Positions 11,273-24,345 of a stretch of 64,000 nt of DNA are shown one piece after another. The notes beneath the pieces are model-generated. The model had not been told where the DNA came from. It saw nothing but the letters and a program-made list of their open reading frames with translations, and did no database searches. Within the stretch, counting starts at the first letter, position 1, and every line of letters begins with the position of its first letter. The DNA is from Torreya grandis (taxonomy: Eukaryota; Streptophyta; Pinopsida; Cupressales; Taxaceae), in NCBI GenBank assembly GCA_037957365.1, contig JARHVA010000639.1, forward strand, positions 764,501 to 828,500. The letters run 5' to 3'. A program made the position numbers and the translations under genes.

Positions 11273-11435
11273 GAAAGTCGAAAGATATGAGAAGCGTCGA
11301 TTGATTGATTGGAATTTCGATGAAGCACGTCAACCATTACAAGTGAGGCTTTCCATCCGGTTTAGCCCACCGTTATAAAAAAACAGGTTTGTGAATGTTC
11401 TAAGCATTCCATGCATATTCATTTCTTATAAAAGG
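11273..11435 (+). promoter_or_regulatory. Gene A promoter: conserved block and TATA box
   Basis: A TATA box, TATAAAAGG, lies at 11427-11435, 75 bases before the gene A ATG. Further up, gaaagtcgaaagatat (11273-11288) matches gaaagacgaaaaagatat upstream of gene B at a similar distance (about 230 versus 206 bases from the ATG). Upstream of both, acacccgta and acacgcata motifs recur in the same order. This shared layout in non-coding DNA supports a real promoter inherited by both paralogues. Confidence 0.6.
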
Positions 11436-11501
11436 CAATTCTTAATTTGTCACAATTACCAATTTTTTTTACGGCGAAAGTAGCAAGACTGTCTGTTAGT
11501 G

Positions 11502-12080
11502 ATGAAGGAAGGGAATGAAGTGATCGTTTTCGGAGGAAAACGAGCTACAGATGATAGCCATGAGAACGACAAGCCAGACCAGAAAAGGAGTAGAGCGACT
11601 TGTTTTAGCTCAGATTTGTCAACGTTTGAATTTATTGATATGGAGGAGGAATTTATATCTAGTATAGATGAGGAGCAGGTTTGTAATTTGATGAGAGAGC
11701 TCATGGAAGAAATAGGCATCGTAGTTAATGATGCCCCACTAACTAATGCTCCTCGTGCTGTTATTCTTCCCTTACAATGTTCGCCTGAAATTAGTGAATC
11801 TGCATCGTCATCGACTAAGTGCTCTTCTAAACAATGTTATGATCGAGATGGTGCGGTTTCGACAGAGATGGATTCGACAAAGCCTCCAGTTGATTGTGGT
11901 GGTTATGATCGAGCAAATTTTGTGGGAAATAATGGCAACACTTCATGCGACTCTGCGTTTTCATCGACTGAATGCTCTACCAAGCATGCAGATGCGTTGG
12001 ATAGTGCCGACTCCACTTTCAAGTGCAGTGGTTATGGGCGAGCAAGCGTTGTGGGAGATAAAGGAAGAGGATTTCGCTGA
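11502..12080 (+). CDS. Gene A: small acidic protein of unknown function
   Basis: A 192-residue protein that I do not recognise. The start is the ATG at 11502, because gene B begins with the same MKE and the same tagYgATGAAR context. Visible parts are a basic cluster QKRSR (residues 27-31) that could be a nuclear signal, SSDLSTFEF (36-44), an acidic stretch, and EEQVCNLMRELMEEIGI (57-73), probably an amphipathic helix. A Ser/Cys-rich tail contains a tandem duplication (11799-11936 and 11952-12064). Gene B shares residues 1-73 and part of the tail. Near 12060 the tail leaves the frame used by gene B and stops soon after, so the C-terminus may be frameshift-truncated. TATA box and upstream block are conserved. 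There is no intron, signal peptide or membrane segment. A nuclear regulatory role is a guess. Confidence 0.65.
   Translation: MKEGNEVIVFGGKRATDDSHENDKPDQKRSRATCFSSDLSTFEFIDMEEEFISSIDEEQVCNLMRELMEEIGIVVNDAPLTNAPRAVILPLQCSPEISESASSSTKCSSKQCYDRDGAVSTEMDSTKPPVDCGGYDRANFVGNNGNTSCDSAFSSTECSTKHADALDSADSTFKCSGYGRASVVGDKGRGFR
11799..12064 (+). repeat. Internal duplication in gene A
   Basis: tctgcatcgtcatcgactaa (11799) and tctgcgttttcatcgactga (11952) open two copies. They close with ggttatgatcgagcaaattt and ggttatgggcgagcaagcgt respectively, followed by tgtgggaaataa and tgtgggagataa. The first copy is about 138 bases and the second about 113. The protein repeat begins SSTKCSS / SSTECST and ends GYDRANFVG / GYGRASVVG. 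The corresponding tail of gene B shows no such clear duplication. Confidence 0.75.
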
Positions 12081-12599
12081 GTTTTCGTTGCAGATAGTAT
12101 TTTTGGTTAACCGATGGATGCAGTGGAGAGGCGTCGATGTGTAACACTTGTGATTTGGATATGCGAAGTGGATGATGTTGTAAAGTCATAGAGGAGTTAG
12201 AATGTGCGGAAATATTATAGGACGGCGAGATTGATATTTTCGCCGGTGGCAGCAACATGCAAAGACGGGTTAATGTTGATATGCTTAGCGTGGGAAGCAT
12301 GCGTATTTGTCACCATTTTTTTAAAAGTGTAAAAAGAAATTTATATATTATTAGTCCCTGCCTTATAATAATCATATAAATAATTGTTATGATTTGATCA
12401 ATCAAAATTTTTGATAAGATATTTTAATTTAAAATTTAACAATAATTTATATTTTTAAATATGTTAATTTAAAAATATTTTTATTATAAATTATGGGATT
12501 AAATAATAAATAAAAAATTAATAATTATAATAGTAAATAAAATAAAATAAATATTATTTTAAGTATTAATTTTATTTTTTATTTATATATATATTGAAA
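12081..12599. other. Gene A downstream region and AT-rich spacer
   Basis: The first 220 bases (to about 12300) are less AT-rich and may hold 3'-untranslated or former coding sequence. Alignment with the end of gene B extends past the gene A stop in another frame (about 12061-12110). The rest is AT-rich with no gene. Confidence 0.45.
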
Positions 12600-12745
12600 A
12601 TTCTTTTTTTAAATTTTGGGGAACCTTTCAATTGATAAGGAGCAATAATTTTCAAAGAATTAACTATCAATGACAAAGAAAACTCGAACCTGGATGTCTT
12701 AAACAACGCTCACCTTTTTTATTGTTTAATCACCACCACAACATT
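12600..12745 (-). mobile_element. Probable tRNA-derived SINE, minus strand
   Basis: On the minus strand a box-B-like GGTTCGAGTTT (complement of 12680-12690) follows tgtttaagacatcca. A box-A-like tggtgattaaac (complement of 12724-12735) lies about 34 bases upstream of it, which is tRNA-like spacing. The wording around box B is typical of tRNA-headed plant SINEs. The 3' end probably lies in the A/T-rich run near 12600. No target duplication recognised. Confidence 0.5.
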
Positions 12746-13549
12746 AACTCTATATTAAAATTTGTAAAGCTCGAAACTGTATCATCAACATCAAGGTCAA
12801 AAATTGTAATTTGTAATGGCAGGTATGCAATTTCAAAGAATTTCAAACTCATTTTCTAAAGTTTCCATTTAGGCAACCGACATGGCACAATATTTCATCA
12901 ATTTTTATGGCAACTTTCCATCAACCGCTAATGCCGAGTATTAATGGGATAGTCATTAATTTCTCTGCCACTTCAACACAATATTCAAAACCTGTGACGT
13001 CATGGTGGAAGGACACATATCATGGACTCCGTGCTAATTTTAAGTGAAAACCTTTTCATTTGTCTATACCACATTTTCATCATTGCACTTTGCTCCCAAT
13101 AGATTTTCTAAATCTACTTTTTAGTAGCTGGTGTGTTATCAAATAAAACCCTTTTAAAAAGTATTTCTAAATCTAGAGAAACTTGGCAAAAGTTTGGACA
13201 ATTTTGGTGAAGATTGGCAGAGATCCAATGAATTCGAAGAGACCACAAAGTGACTCTTTATTTAGCCTCTTAATTAAGAAGCACCACATTTTACCCTTAG
13301 CGTGTTACCTACGACAATGTTATTTCCCTCTCTCTCATCAATACAAAAGACAACTGTGTACTTATATTTTTAGGGCTCTTCGTGGCAATTGTAACATAGC
13401 GCTTTTAAATATGGCCATTCAAATTCATACGAAAGGCCACTTGAGAGTTGCAGAGCCATCTTAATACTGCCACAAATAATTTTGATTTCGTGTAAATGCT
13501 AATTGGTTGTTAAGTATCGCAACTGTACTACTTTGTACGTGAAATATAT
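12746..13549. other. Spacer, no supported gene
   Basis: A 93-codon open frame at 13183-13464 has no recognisable domain, promoter or paralogue, and I do not call it a gene. No repeats noted. Confidence 0.45.
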
Positions 13550-15180
13550 GTTTTTTTAATTGAAAATATACATTAAATATAATAAGAGTTAAATGCTCAA
13601 GAGAGCAACCAAGGACACAAATCTTAAGGTAGCATTACAAACAACAAAATATTGCTGGTAGCATATATAAAAATATACAAAAATATAATACAAAAGTTCA
13701 ATTACAAAAACCATCAGAGGTTATACAACATATTTTTCAATACCTGGCCAACCTGTATTTGCTTGTTACTTAATAAATGCTTCACTTCAAGTTTGATTTG
13801 TTGAATCGAGAATGCTATCGCTGTATTTTTCTCCAAATCCCCAGCTGAAAAAGAAACAAAAACAATACTAAGAAAAACTTCAAGTTAAATCTTTAGAATT
13901 CTTGTTTCCTAATGGAAAGAAGATTTAGAGAACGCTGCCAAACATCTATTCTTCCATATTTGCAATAAAATAACATGTCTAATAGTATCGTTAATTAAAA
14001 ATTTATTCATGATTATCTCTAAAAGTTTCTTTCCAATTCAACTTATGATTAAATATAGCAAGTAGGTTAAAGAAAATGGTGTTCCATTATTTTTTTGCAT
14101 ATACACAGTCCCAAAATACATGCTTTAAGCCCTCTCTTGAATGACAAAATCGGCAGTTGATGGACTGGATCACAATGCCTTTCAATCTATCTCCTATAGG
14201 TAGTTTATAATGCATAATTTTTCGGGATTTGTGCATCAACACCAAGTTTAGATTTCCAAATTTGTGTGTACTCAAATTAGACCAAAGTTTTTCTCTAATT
14301 TGACATTTCCATTTGAGATTCAAGTGAGGACTTAAAGAAACATTGGGTATGAGTTGATTATAAATTTTCTTCAAAGGAAAAGCATTGAAATGATAACGAG
14401 CTAGCCATCTTCAAAGGAAAGTGCACATTTTCATGGACAGGGCTTCCGGAACTAGAGGCTGTACAAAAGTGATAAACTATTTAACTTGGTTATTTAATCC
14501 AAATTATCCTTGAAGAATATGCCAAGGAGTCCAATTCAATAAAGAAAAATCCCATAAATCACCAAATTGTCTTACACCTTTTTTAAACAAATAATAACCC
14601 TAATTATGCAAGGTAATAGAAATAGGTTTACCTTGATATTGAATGAGTCTATTCCACCATATGGAGGAAGAAGTAAAACTGAAACCATACTGTAAATATG
14701 CTTCTCTCCACTGTAAAAATTGACAAACATGCTACCAGGGTTTTCAAATGGATTACAAGGGAGATGAAGCTCAAATTTTGAAAAAGGGGTAAAGAAGAAT
14801 CTTATCCCACCAATTGATAGCCTGTCATTTACCATGAATAGAAGCATAATTGATTCTATACTAGACTAATATCTTCCAAGGTTCATGACCTTGACTGGCT
14901 CTAATGATCCACTTAGTTGCTAAACAAATCCCTTAGGTTTTGGTATCAATAGTTCCCAAACCACCTTTATTCTTTAATTATATGCAGTTTGTCCAAGAAG
15001 TGTACTTAAACACAGCATCACCTCCCCATTTGGTCTAAAGAAATTGCTGAATAATTATGTTCAAGTCTTCATAGCTTTTGTTGGAGGGCATCCAGTAAAA
15101 GAAGTAATAAACATGCATAGCAATGAAGATTTTATTAACAACTTGGATTCTCTCAGCCAATGATAGAAAGATGGGTTTCA
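13550..15180 (-). mobile_element. 5'-truncated LINE remnant, minus strand
   Basis: Conceptual minus-strand translation from 15180 downward gives the end of a non-LTR reverse transcriptase: LSLAERIQVVNKIF, VYYFFYWMPSNK and KNKGGLGTIDTKT. A zf-RVT-like segment follows (14087-14374) with GDRLKGIVIQ, CRFCHSREGLKHVFWDC and YAKK. Stops and frame changes break it. Nothing upstream of the thumb region is present, so the copy is 5'-truncated, as is common for LINEs. A T-run at about 13551-13557 (an A-run on the minus strand) may mark the 3' end. It belongs to a different LINE lineage from the 624-6593 element. Confidence 0.75.
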
Positions 15181-15182
15181 TT

Positions 15183-15292
15183 TTTAGTTGTTCTTGTGAG
15201 CTCTAAGAACATAAGTTTTCTCTTTAGTTGTTCTTTTGAGCTCTAGGCACATAGGTTTCCTCTTTAGTTTTTTTTCGGCTCTAGACATCTAT
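15183..15292. repeat. 40-bp tandem repeat, about 2.75 copies
   Basis: Copies begin tttagttgttcttgtgagct (15183), tttagttgttcttttgagct (15223) and tttagttttttttcggctct (15263). The first two differ at a few positions and the third is shortened. It directly abuts the truncated end of the LINE remnant. Confidence 0.8.
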
Positions 15293-16020
15293 AAGTCATT
15301 ACAATTAAGTTACTTTCATAATGACATGCACACCTTCTCAAGAGATAAATATGAATTGATAATAATCTATACTTTTTCATATTAGTGAATGGATTTGACA
15401 ATATAATTAAATGGGATTTGTACAATGCCACAAATTAGGGAAAAAAATATTCTAACTTTCTCACATATCATACACAAAAATTTGTTTCAAGTTTAATTTA
15501 ATAATATTATTAGTAAATGTCTTTATGGTGCAAGGAACATTGAAGGGAATATAATTAGTAGTTGTTCTGAATTTTATTTTGTGGTCTCTTTTTGGTTGCT
15601 GTTAAGTCTTGGTGAATATTGACTTTTTATTTGGGTCACGATATCATTGGGAGATATTAAAATCTTATGTAGAGCATGTTCCATAACACCCATAAATATA
15701 ATAACAACATAATCAAATATTATGGTCTATATAGTACCCATGATGGCTTCTAATACAAAATTAAAAAATCTTGTATATTGATATTACATTTTTGAAAATG
15801 CCAAGATGCATCACTTTTTTGAATCTTTTTTTTCTTACAGTATCTATTATTAAGTATAACGATGCAAAAATGATAACAAAAATTAGTCATTTTAATGTGT
15901 ATGACTATTGTAACCATTTTAAACAAATTCAATTTTTGAAGAAGCAGTGATTTATTAGATGTCTACGATTATTTTATGTTCAACACTATTTATATTCATT
16001 GAAAATATTGGGAGGTTTCT
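15293..16020. other. AT-rich spacer, no gene seen
   Basis: Nothing recognised on either strand apart from short frames. Confidence 0.5.
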
Positions 16021-17460
16021 GTCATTTACTTCAAGCTTATCGCCAATCATTTTTTAAGTCACCATGACCTCGACTTTAACTTCTAACTCATTTTCATTAT
16101 TTTGTCATGTCTCTTGCACTATTTATGTATTTCATGTAGTTTAGGGATGAAAGCCACTTCCTAAGTGATGGATTTTAAATACATCTCATCCTAAATTAAA
16201 GTGATCTATATTTATTGATTCTTTCTTCTAAAGTGGCATACATTTATAGTTTACTTCATTTTTTTGTACATTTTGTGTTACGAGAGCATTGTTGGTAACT
16301 ACCTCCATACGAGATGGAATTGAAAACACATACATCAACGCACTAAATTAATCTACCACTTCGATGAAACCTAATTAATCTTTCATTTAATGGCTATAAA
16401 CATGGAATATTTAATTAATTAAAATTGTTGTAGCTTCAAATACCCCTCATTTAAAATTACATATTGTTTGCCATTGTTGTAGCTTTAAATCAATATAAAT
16501 GATTTCGAAGATAGAAATAAATGAAGCAACCTTTAATTTTTATAAGAAAGGGATTTTCCACCTACAAGCAAGGCCAACAATATGAAGGCATACAAGAATT
16601 GGTTTTCATAATTCTAATGGAATAAGTACCTACCCATGTAAAAAAAAATCCATTCTCTGTTATTTTCTTGGCTTGCCTTCAAAGTATAAACATCAATATT
16701 TAAGACCCAGTGAGCTATTCATATTACAATTTTTTATTACTCTAAAGGGTATGATAATGAAATTAATTTGTTTTAATTTGTGATTAAACTTATACCTTCT
16801 CCACCAATCAAAATTCATTATTTTTTATAAATTAAAATATTCATAGTTTTACAATAGCTAACTTGTTCATTTGTTAACAAAATTTACAAAAAGGTCATTT
16901 ATTTGTATTTTGATTGGTGTAAATTTTGGAGATGTTATTAAGGTGCATAACACTGATGTCATGAATAGTCCTCGTCAATATCATTGACAAGGAAAATAAA
17001 TATGTTATAAAAAAAAACAACTCAAAAAATTTGGTAGTTGAATCTATGTTTGGATTGGACCATAGAATCAATTGATTCCATAACGCATTGCTTCAACAAA
17101 TAATTTTACAAAAATTAATGACCTTAAATGTGCCTAAAGCAATGAGTCAGACAAGTACTAGTTCTAATTATTTGCAATTTAATTTTGGTCCTAAGGTTTT
17201 AGATATATGTTTATTGAATTATGTGTGTTTATAATTCATATAATGCATCTGTATTCATAGATAATTCAAACCCCATCTCTTTTAATAAGGTTCCAAATAA
17301 TTGAAGGAAAAATACTAACAGAGGGTCTCATGCCAAAAAGTATACTCCCAACATAAGGGATGAGAAAAGCATGATAATATTTCATAAAGTGATTTATATA
17401 ATGTGAAGAAAAGTCAGAGGTTAAAAATTATAGCTTCAATTTTTCCATATTTTTAACCAT
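16021..17460 (+). repeat. Left copy of a 1.4-kb inverted duplication
   Basis: This stretch matches the reverse complement of 62560-64000 along its length. Examples are agtgatggattttaaatacatctcatcc here and its near match on the minus strand near 63840, and cccaacataagggatgagaaa (17348) against the complement near 62670. Shared anchors occur in the same order throughout, with scattered substitutions and small indels. The match stops at about 17460, a few bases before a recognisable translocator exon. The other end runs off the right edge of the window. No ORF inside. It could be a dispersed non-coding repeat with one defined end, or a segmental duplication. Confidence 0.8.
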
Positions 17461-17461
17461 A

Positions 17462-17768
17462 TACCAAATGATCGCCTACACATTGCTCAACTATGTGGGA
17501 ATCACCTATTTCAAGATGGTTCCCATACAAACCATTTTATCCAGTGGTAATTAATGAATATCACCACCCTAAGTACCATTTTTTACGGTTATGTTATGGG
17601 GGACAACATTTCTCTGTGTTATTTACCTGTTCATTCAATCAAGTTATTGGGGCCACTTACCCCATTTTTACTACAGTGTTTGCTTATATCATGACTATGA
17701 AGAGGGAAGACTAGTTGACTTATGCCACTCCCAATGTTGTTTTTGAAGGGTTTATCATTGCTAGCAAG
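17462..17768 (+). pseudogene. Sugar-phosphate/phosphate translocator-like exon, broken
   Basis: Translation in frame from 17468 gives MIAYTLLNYVGIT then FKMVPIQTI. After a frame change it gives SFNQVIGATYPIFTTVFAYI, MTMKRED, a TAG, LTYAT and FEGFIIASK. This follows the triose-phosphate-translocator (DMT) family order: [37 protein letters not shown], K(R/K)EAWLTY, GVVIASG. These are membrane carriers of plastid or Golgi/ER exchange. The TAG at 17712 replaces the usual Trp. The match ends at a possible splice donor, AAG|GTACTG, at 17768/17769, near a point where I would expect an intron. That suggests a DNA-level duplicate rather than a retrocopy. The N-terminal part and downstream exons are missing. 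Confidence 0.8.
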
Positions 17769-18067
17769 GTACTGCTTCTCATTTATCTCTTTTTCAAAGA
17801 TAACCTACTTTTCAACAATCATTATAAGATTATAAATTGTTTTGATAGTGGAAAATATGTTTGATCTTGCTTTGCATGTAATGGGTATTTATTTTTATAA
17901 CGGTAATGATTTTTTTTTGTTTTTTTACTAGGTAATGCAATTTTATTCATTTTATTCCTAATTGTATGAAGTGGCATTAGGTATGTATAATTGTAAGTCT
18001 AAACTATAATTTTGAAAATTAATGTTATGAATCCATCTAATCTTTAATATCTTGAACATATAGTTAG
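17769..18067. other. Possible intron relic, then copia insertion site
   Basis: AT-rich, starting with a GT donor after the translocator exon. No further exon is recognised before the copia element begins. Confidence 0.4.
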
Positions 18068-18805
18068 TGTTAAATTACTATTCTTTCCCTTCACCTACCT
18101 CTATCCAGCTCCACAACCATTTAACAATTGTGGCCACCAAATGAATTTATTGCAACAAGTTTGAATTTGAATTTTTGTGAACTGTTTGGAATTGGAGAGT
18201 AAAAAGTGGGGTAGTCAGCACCCTGTAGTGGAAGAAAAAAATGAGATAGAAAATAATTTAATAAAAAAGGGCCAGAGAGGATATTAGAAAAATAACAACA
18301 ATTAGAAAAACACAGAAACGTCATGTCGATTTTTGATGCAACAACAATTAGAGGAAGAGTAGAGCATAGACCCTAAAGAAGAAAGTGAAAGGCAGAAGAA
18401 AAAAAAATCAAATAAAAAAAACACATTAGCAGCCTATGAGTTAGTGTGAAGGTAGAAAATAAGGAGGTGAAAATTAAGAAAAGGAATATTTCATGATAAT
18501 AGTCAGAGTATGATTATAGCAACAAGATAGAAGGAGAAAAAATTTAAAAAAAATATGAGTTTATGAAAAACTATAGCTGTAATAATTTTGGCATCATAAT
18601 CAGTTAACTTTTGAATCAAATATAATCATATATTTCAGTGTTTTATTCTAAAGGATGTCTCCCTTGTTTTATGTGTGTTTTGCTTACTGGTCTAAGTTTT
18701 AGCACCATTAGAACTAGCTTCGGTATAACTCCAGAGCTTGACCATTTGTGTGTTATAAACTGCCTATTTGACCCTCCTAGGCTTGCATTTTATTTTTTTC
18801 TAATA
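18068..18805 (+). repeat. 5' LTR of copia A
   Basis: Begins tgttaaattactattc and ends near ttctaata just before the primer site. It aligns with the 3' LTR (23577 on) through ccaaatgaatttattgcaac, ggatattagaaa and gagcttgaccatttgtgtgt. Confidence 0.85.
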
Positions 18806-18807
18806 AC

Positions 18808-18820
18808 TTGTATCAGTGCC
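18808..18820 (+). promoter_or_regulatory. Primer-binding site of copia A
   Basis: ttgtatcagtgcc is a slightly decayed form of TGGTATCAGAGCC, the complement of the 3' end of initiator tRNA-Met. It sits two bases after the 5' LTR. Confidence 0.8.
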
Positions 18821-18849
18821 CTTAGGTTTTAAGCCTATTTAAACATGGT

Positions 18850-19760
18850 ATAAGGTATTTATGGTTCATGGAAATATCTCCCTACATTTGATGGAAAGAA
18901 CTATGATGTGTAGAACATCAAAATGAAGACCATATTCAAGTCTCAAGAGCTATGGGAGTTGGTTAAATGTGGATATAATGAGGTTCCAAACCTAAAAGCC
19001 TTCAATGCATTAACCCAAGAATAAATAAATTCATTAAATGATAATATAAGAAATGATGCAAAGACACTCAACTACATACAAAAGGCACTAGTTAATTCAA
19101 TATTTCCTAGGATAGTAGCAGTTATCCATTCTAAACAATCATGGGATATTCTTCAAAATGCCTATCAATGGAGTGACATGTGAAGATTGCCAATTTTTAA
19201 CTCTTAATAAGGTATTTTGAGAACCTGCAAATGAAGAAAAATGATTCTATTAATGAATTATTTACAAAGATAATGAATATTAACAATAAAATGAAGACAT
19301 GTGGTGATACCCTTGAAGATCGTAAGATTATAGAGAAGATGTTGAGGATCATTCTGATCATATTTGACCCTATAGTGGTTGCAATTGAAGGGTCAAAGTA
19401 TTTGAGGTAAATGACAGTAGATGAGCTAATGGGTTCCTTTCAAACCAATGAATAAAGGATGAATAGGTCAGCCACCTCCTCCTATGAGCAAGCATTCAAG
19501 ACCAATGTGAATATGAGAGGAAGGGGTAGAGGATCAAACAATAGAGGAAGAGGAAGAAATTTCATCAGTCAATAATATGGAAGGCATAGCCATTAAGAGT
19601 CATATGGAAGAAGAAGAGGAAGGAGGAATATCACTTCTAGAGGAGGATCTACATAAAGGTATGATAAGTCTACATCCAATGCTATTATTACAAAAGGTAT
19701 GAGCACTATGCTAGTGAGTGTAGAAATAAGTAGTATGATATGAATATACCAAATTAAAAT
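18850..19760 (+). pseudogene. Copia A gag, broken
   Basis: The capsid-like part shows YLPTFDGKNYDV, a stop where Trp is expected, then NIKMKTIFKSQELWELV, as in UBN2-type copia gag. A glycine/arginine-rich tail (about 19510-19620) precedes a degenerate zinc knuckle (about 19680-19730) in which the second Cys is Tyr (CYYYKRYEHYASEC). Several stops and frame changes. The product would have formed the virus-like particle. Confidence 0.8.
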
Positions 19761-19849
19761 TTATCCAAAACACAAGAGGTTAAACCTAATAGTAATGAAA
19801 AATGTGGAAATAGGTTCATAACATGCAACATTATGGAGTAAAGTGGTAA

Positions 19850-23200
<3,351 letters not shown>

Positions 23201-23242
23201 GGGTAATTAATACTTTATCATTTTGTTATAATATTTTATGTT

Positions 23243-23460
23243 GACTCCAAAGTCCTAAAATAGAGCTATAGACTCCAACAGTCTAGCTCCAAACACCTAC
23301 AATAGAGCTCCAGACTTCAATAGCCTAGCTCTGAACTCCAATACACCAGCACTAAACTTTAATAGATGAACTCCGAACTTTAATAGTCTAGCTACAAACT
23401 CTAACAAAGTAGATATGGAATTCAATAATAAATCTATGGACTTCAACAACGAAAATCCAG
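23243..23460 (+). repeat. 21-bp minisatellite before the 3' LTR of copia A
   Basis: About ten 21-base units in register, for example agctccaaacacctacaatag, agctccagacttcaatagcct, agctctgaactccaatacacc and aactccgaactttaatagtct. The units keep a period of exactly 21, so in one frame they encode a heptad related to E-L-Q-T-x-I-x, now with stops. It lies between the RNase H region and the polypurine tract. The period of seven codons suggests it was once translated or arose inside coding sequence. Confidence 0.8.
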
Positions 23461-23576
23461 ACATGCAAAAAATGATTTCAAATGGATATAGGTAGATAAA
23501 GAAAATTTATAAGGATGTCTTAAAGGATGAGGAAAGTTTAGCTGACCATGGAAGGAAGTTAAATAATAATGGGGAA

Positions 23577-24107
23577 TGTTAAGTTATTATTCTTTCCTTT
23601 TACCTACCCTTACCCATCTCTGAAGCCAATCAACAATTTTGACCACCAAATGAACTTATTATGGTAGGTTTGAATTTGAAATTTTATGAACCATTTAGAA
23701 TTGGGTATAAAAAAGGGAGGTATGTGAGTAACCTATAGTATAAGACAAAAATAATGAGATAAAAAAGAATGTAATAAAAAAAGGACAGAGAGGAGATTAG
23801 CAAAGTAACAACAATTAGAAAAAAAGAGCAACAGTCCATAGAATTTTGATGTAGCAGCAGTCAAAGGAAGAAAAGAGCATAGATCTTAAAGAATAAAGTA
23901 AAGGGAAGAATAAAAAGAAAAGAACAAATAAGAATAACACAGTAGCATCTTGTGAGTTAGTGTGAAGGTAGAAAATAAGGATGTGAATAGTCAAAAAGGA
24001 ATATTTCATGACAACAGTCAGAGTATGATTATAAAATAGAAGTGTTTTGTGAGTTTATGAGTAGTTATAGCTATAATAATTTATGCATTGTAATCAGTTA
24101 AATTTTG

Positions 24108-24180
<73 letters not shown>

Positions 24181-24345
24181 TTTGTTCTAAAGGTTGTCTT
24201 CCCTATTTCATGTGTGTTTTGTTTACTGGTTTGAGTTCTAGAAGCCATTATAGTTAGCTTCAGTATAACTCTGGAGCTTGACCATTTTTGTGTTATAGAT
24301 TGCCTATTTGACCCTCTTAGACCTACATTTTATTTTCTGCCAATA
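23577..24345 (+). repeat. 3' LTR of copia A
   Basis: Preceded by a purine-rich stretch ending taataatgggga(a). It begins tgttaagttattattc, carries TATAAAAAAG (about 23705), and holds an (AT)n expansion (24113-24174) absent from the 5' LTR. Ends near ctgccaata. Confidence 0.85.
24113..24175. repeat. (AT)n microsatellite in the 3' LTR
   Basis: About 31 AT units where the 5' LTR has only aatataatcatatatttc, so the expansion arose after insertion. Confidence 0.9.

Noticed and set aside
12019..12300. 93-codon minus-strand frame overlapping the end of gene A
   Set aside because: Antisense to the gene A tail, no paralogue near gene B, no motif.
13183..13464. 93-codon plus-strand frame
   Set aside because: No domain, paralogue, TATA box or conserved context. 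Length is within chance for this base composition.
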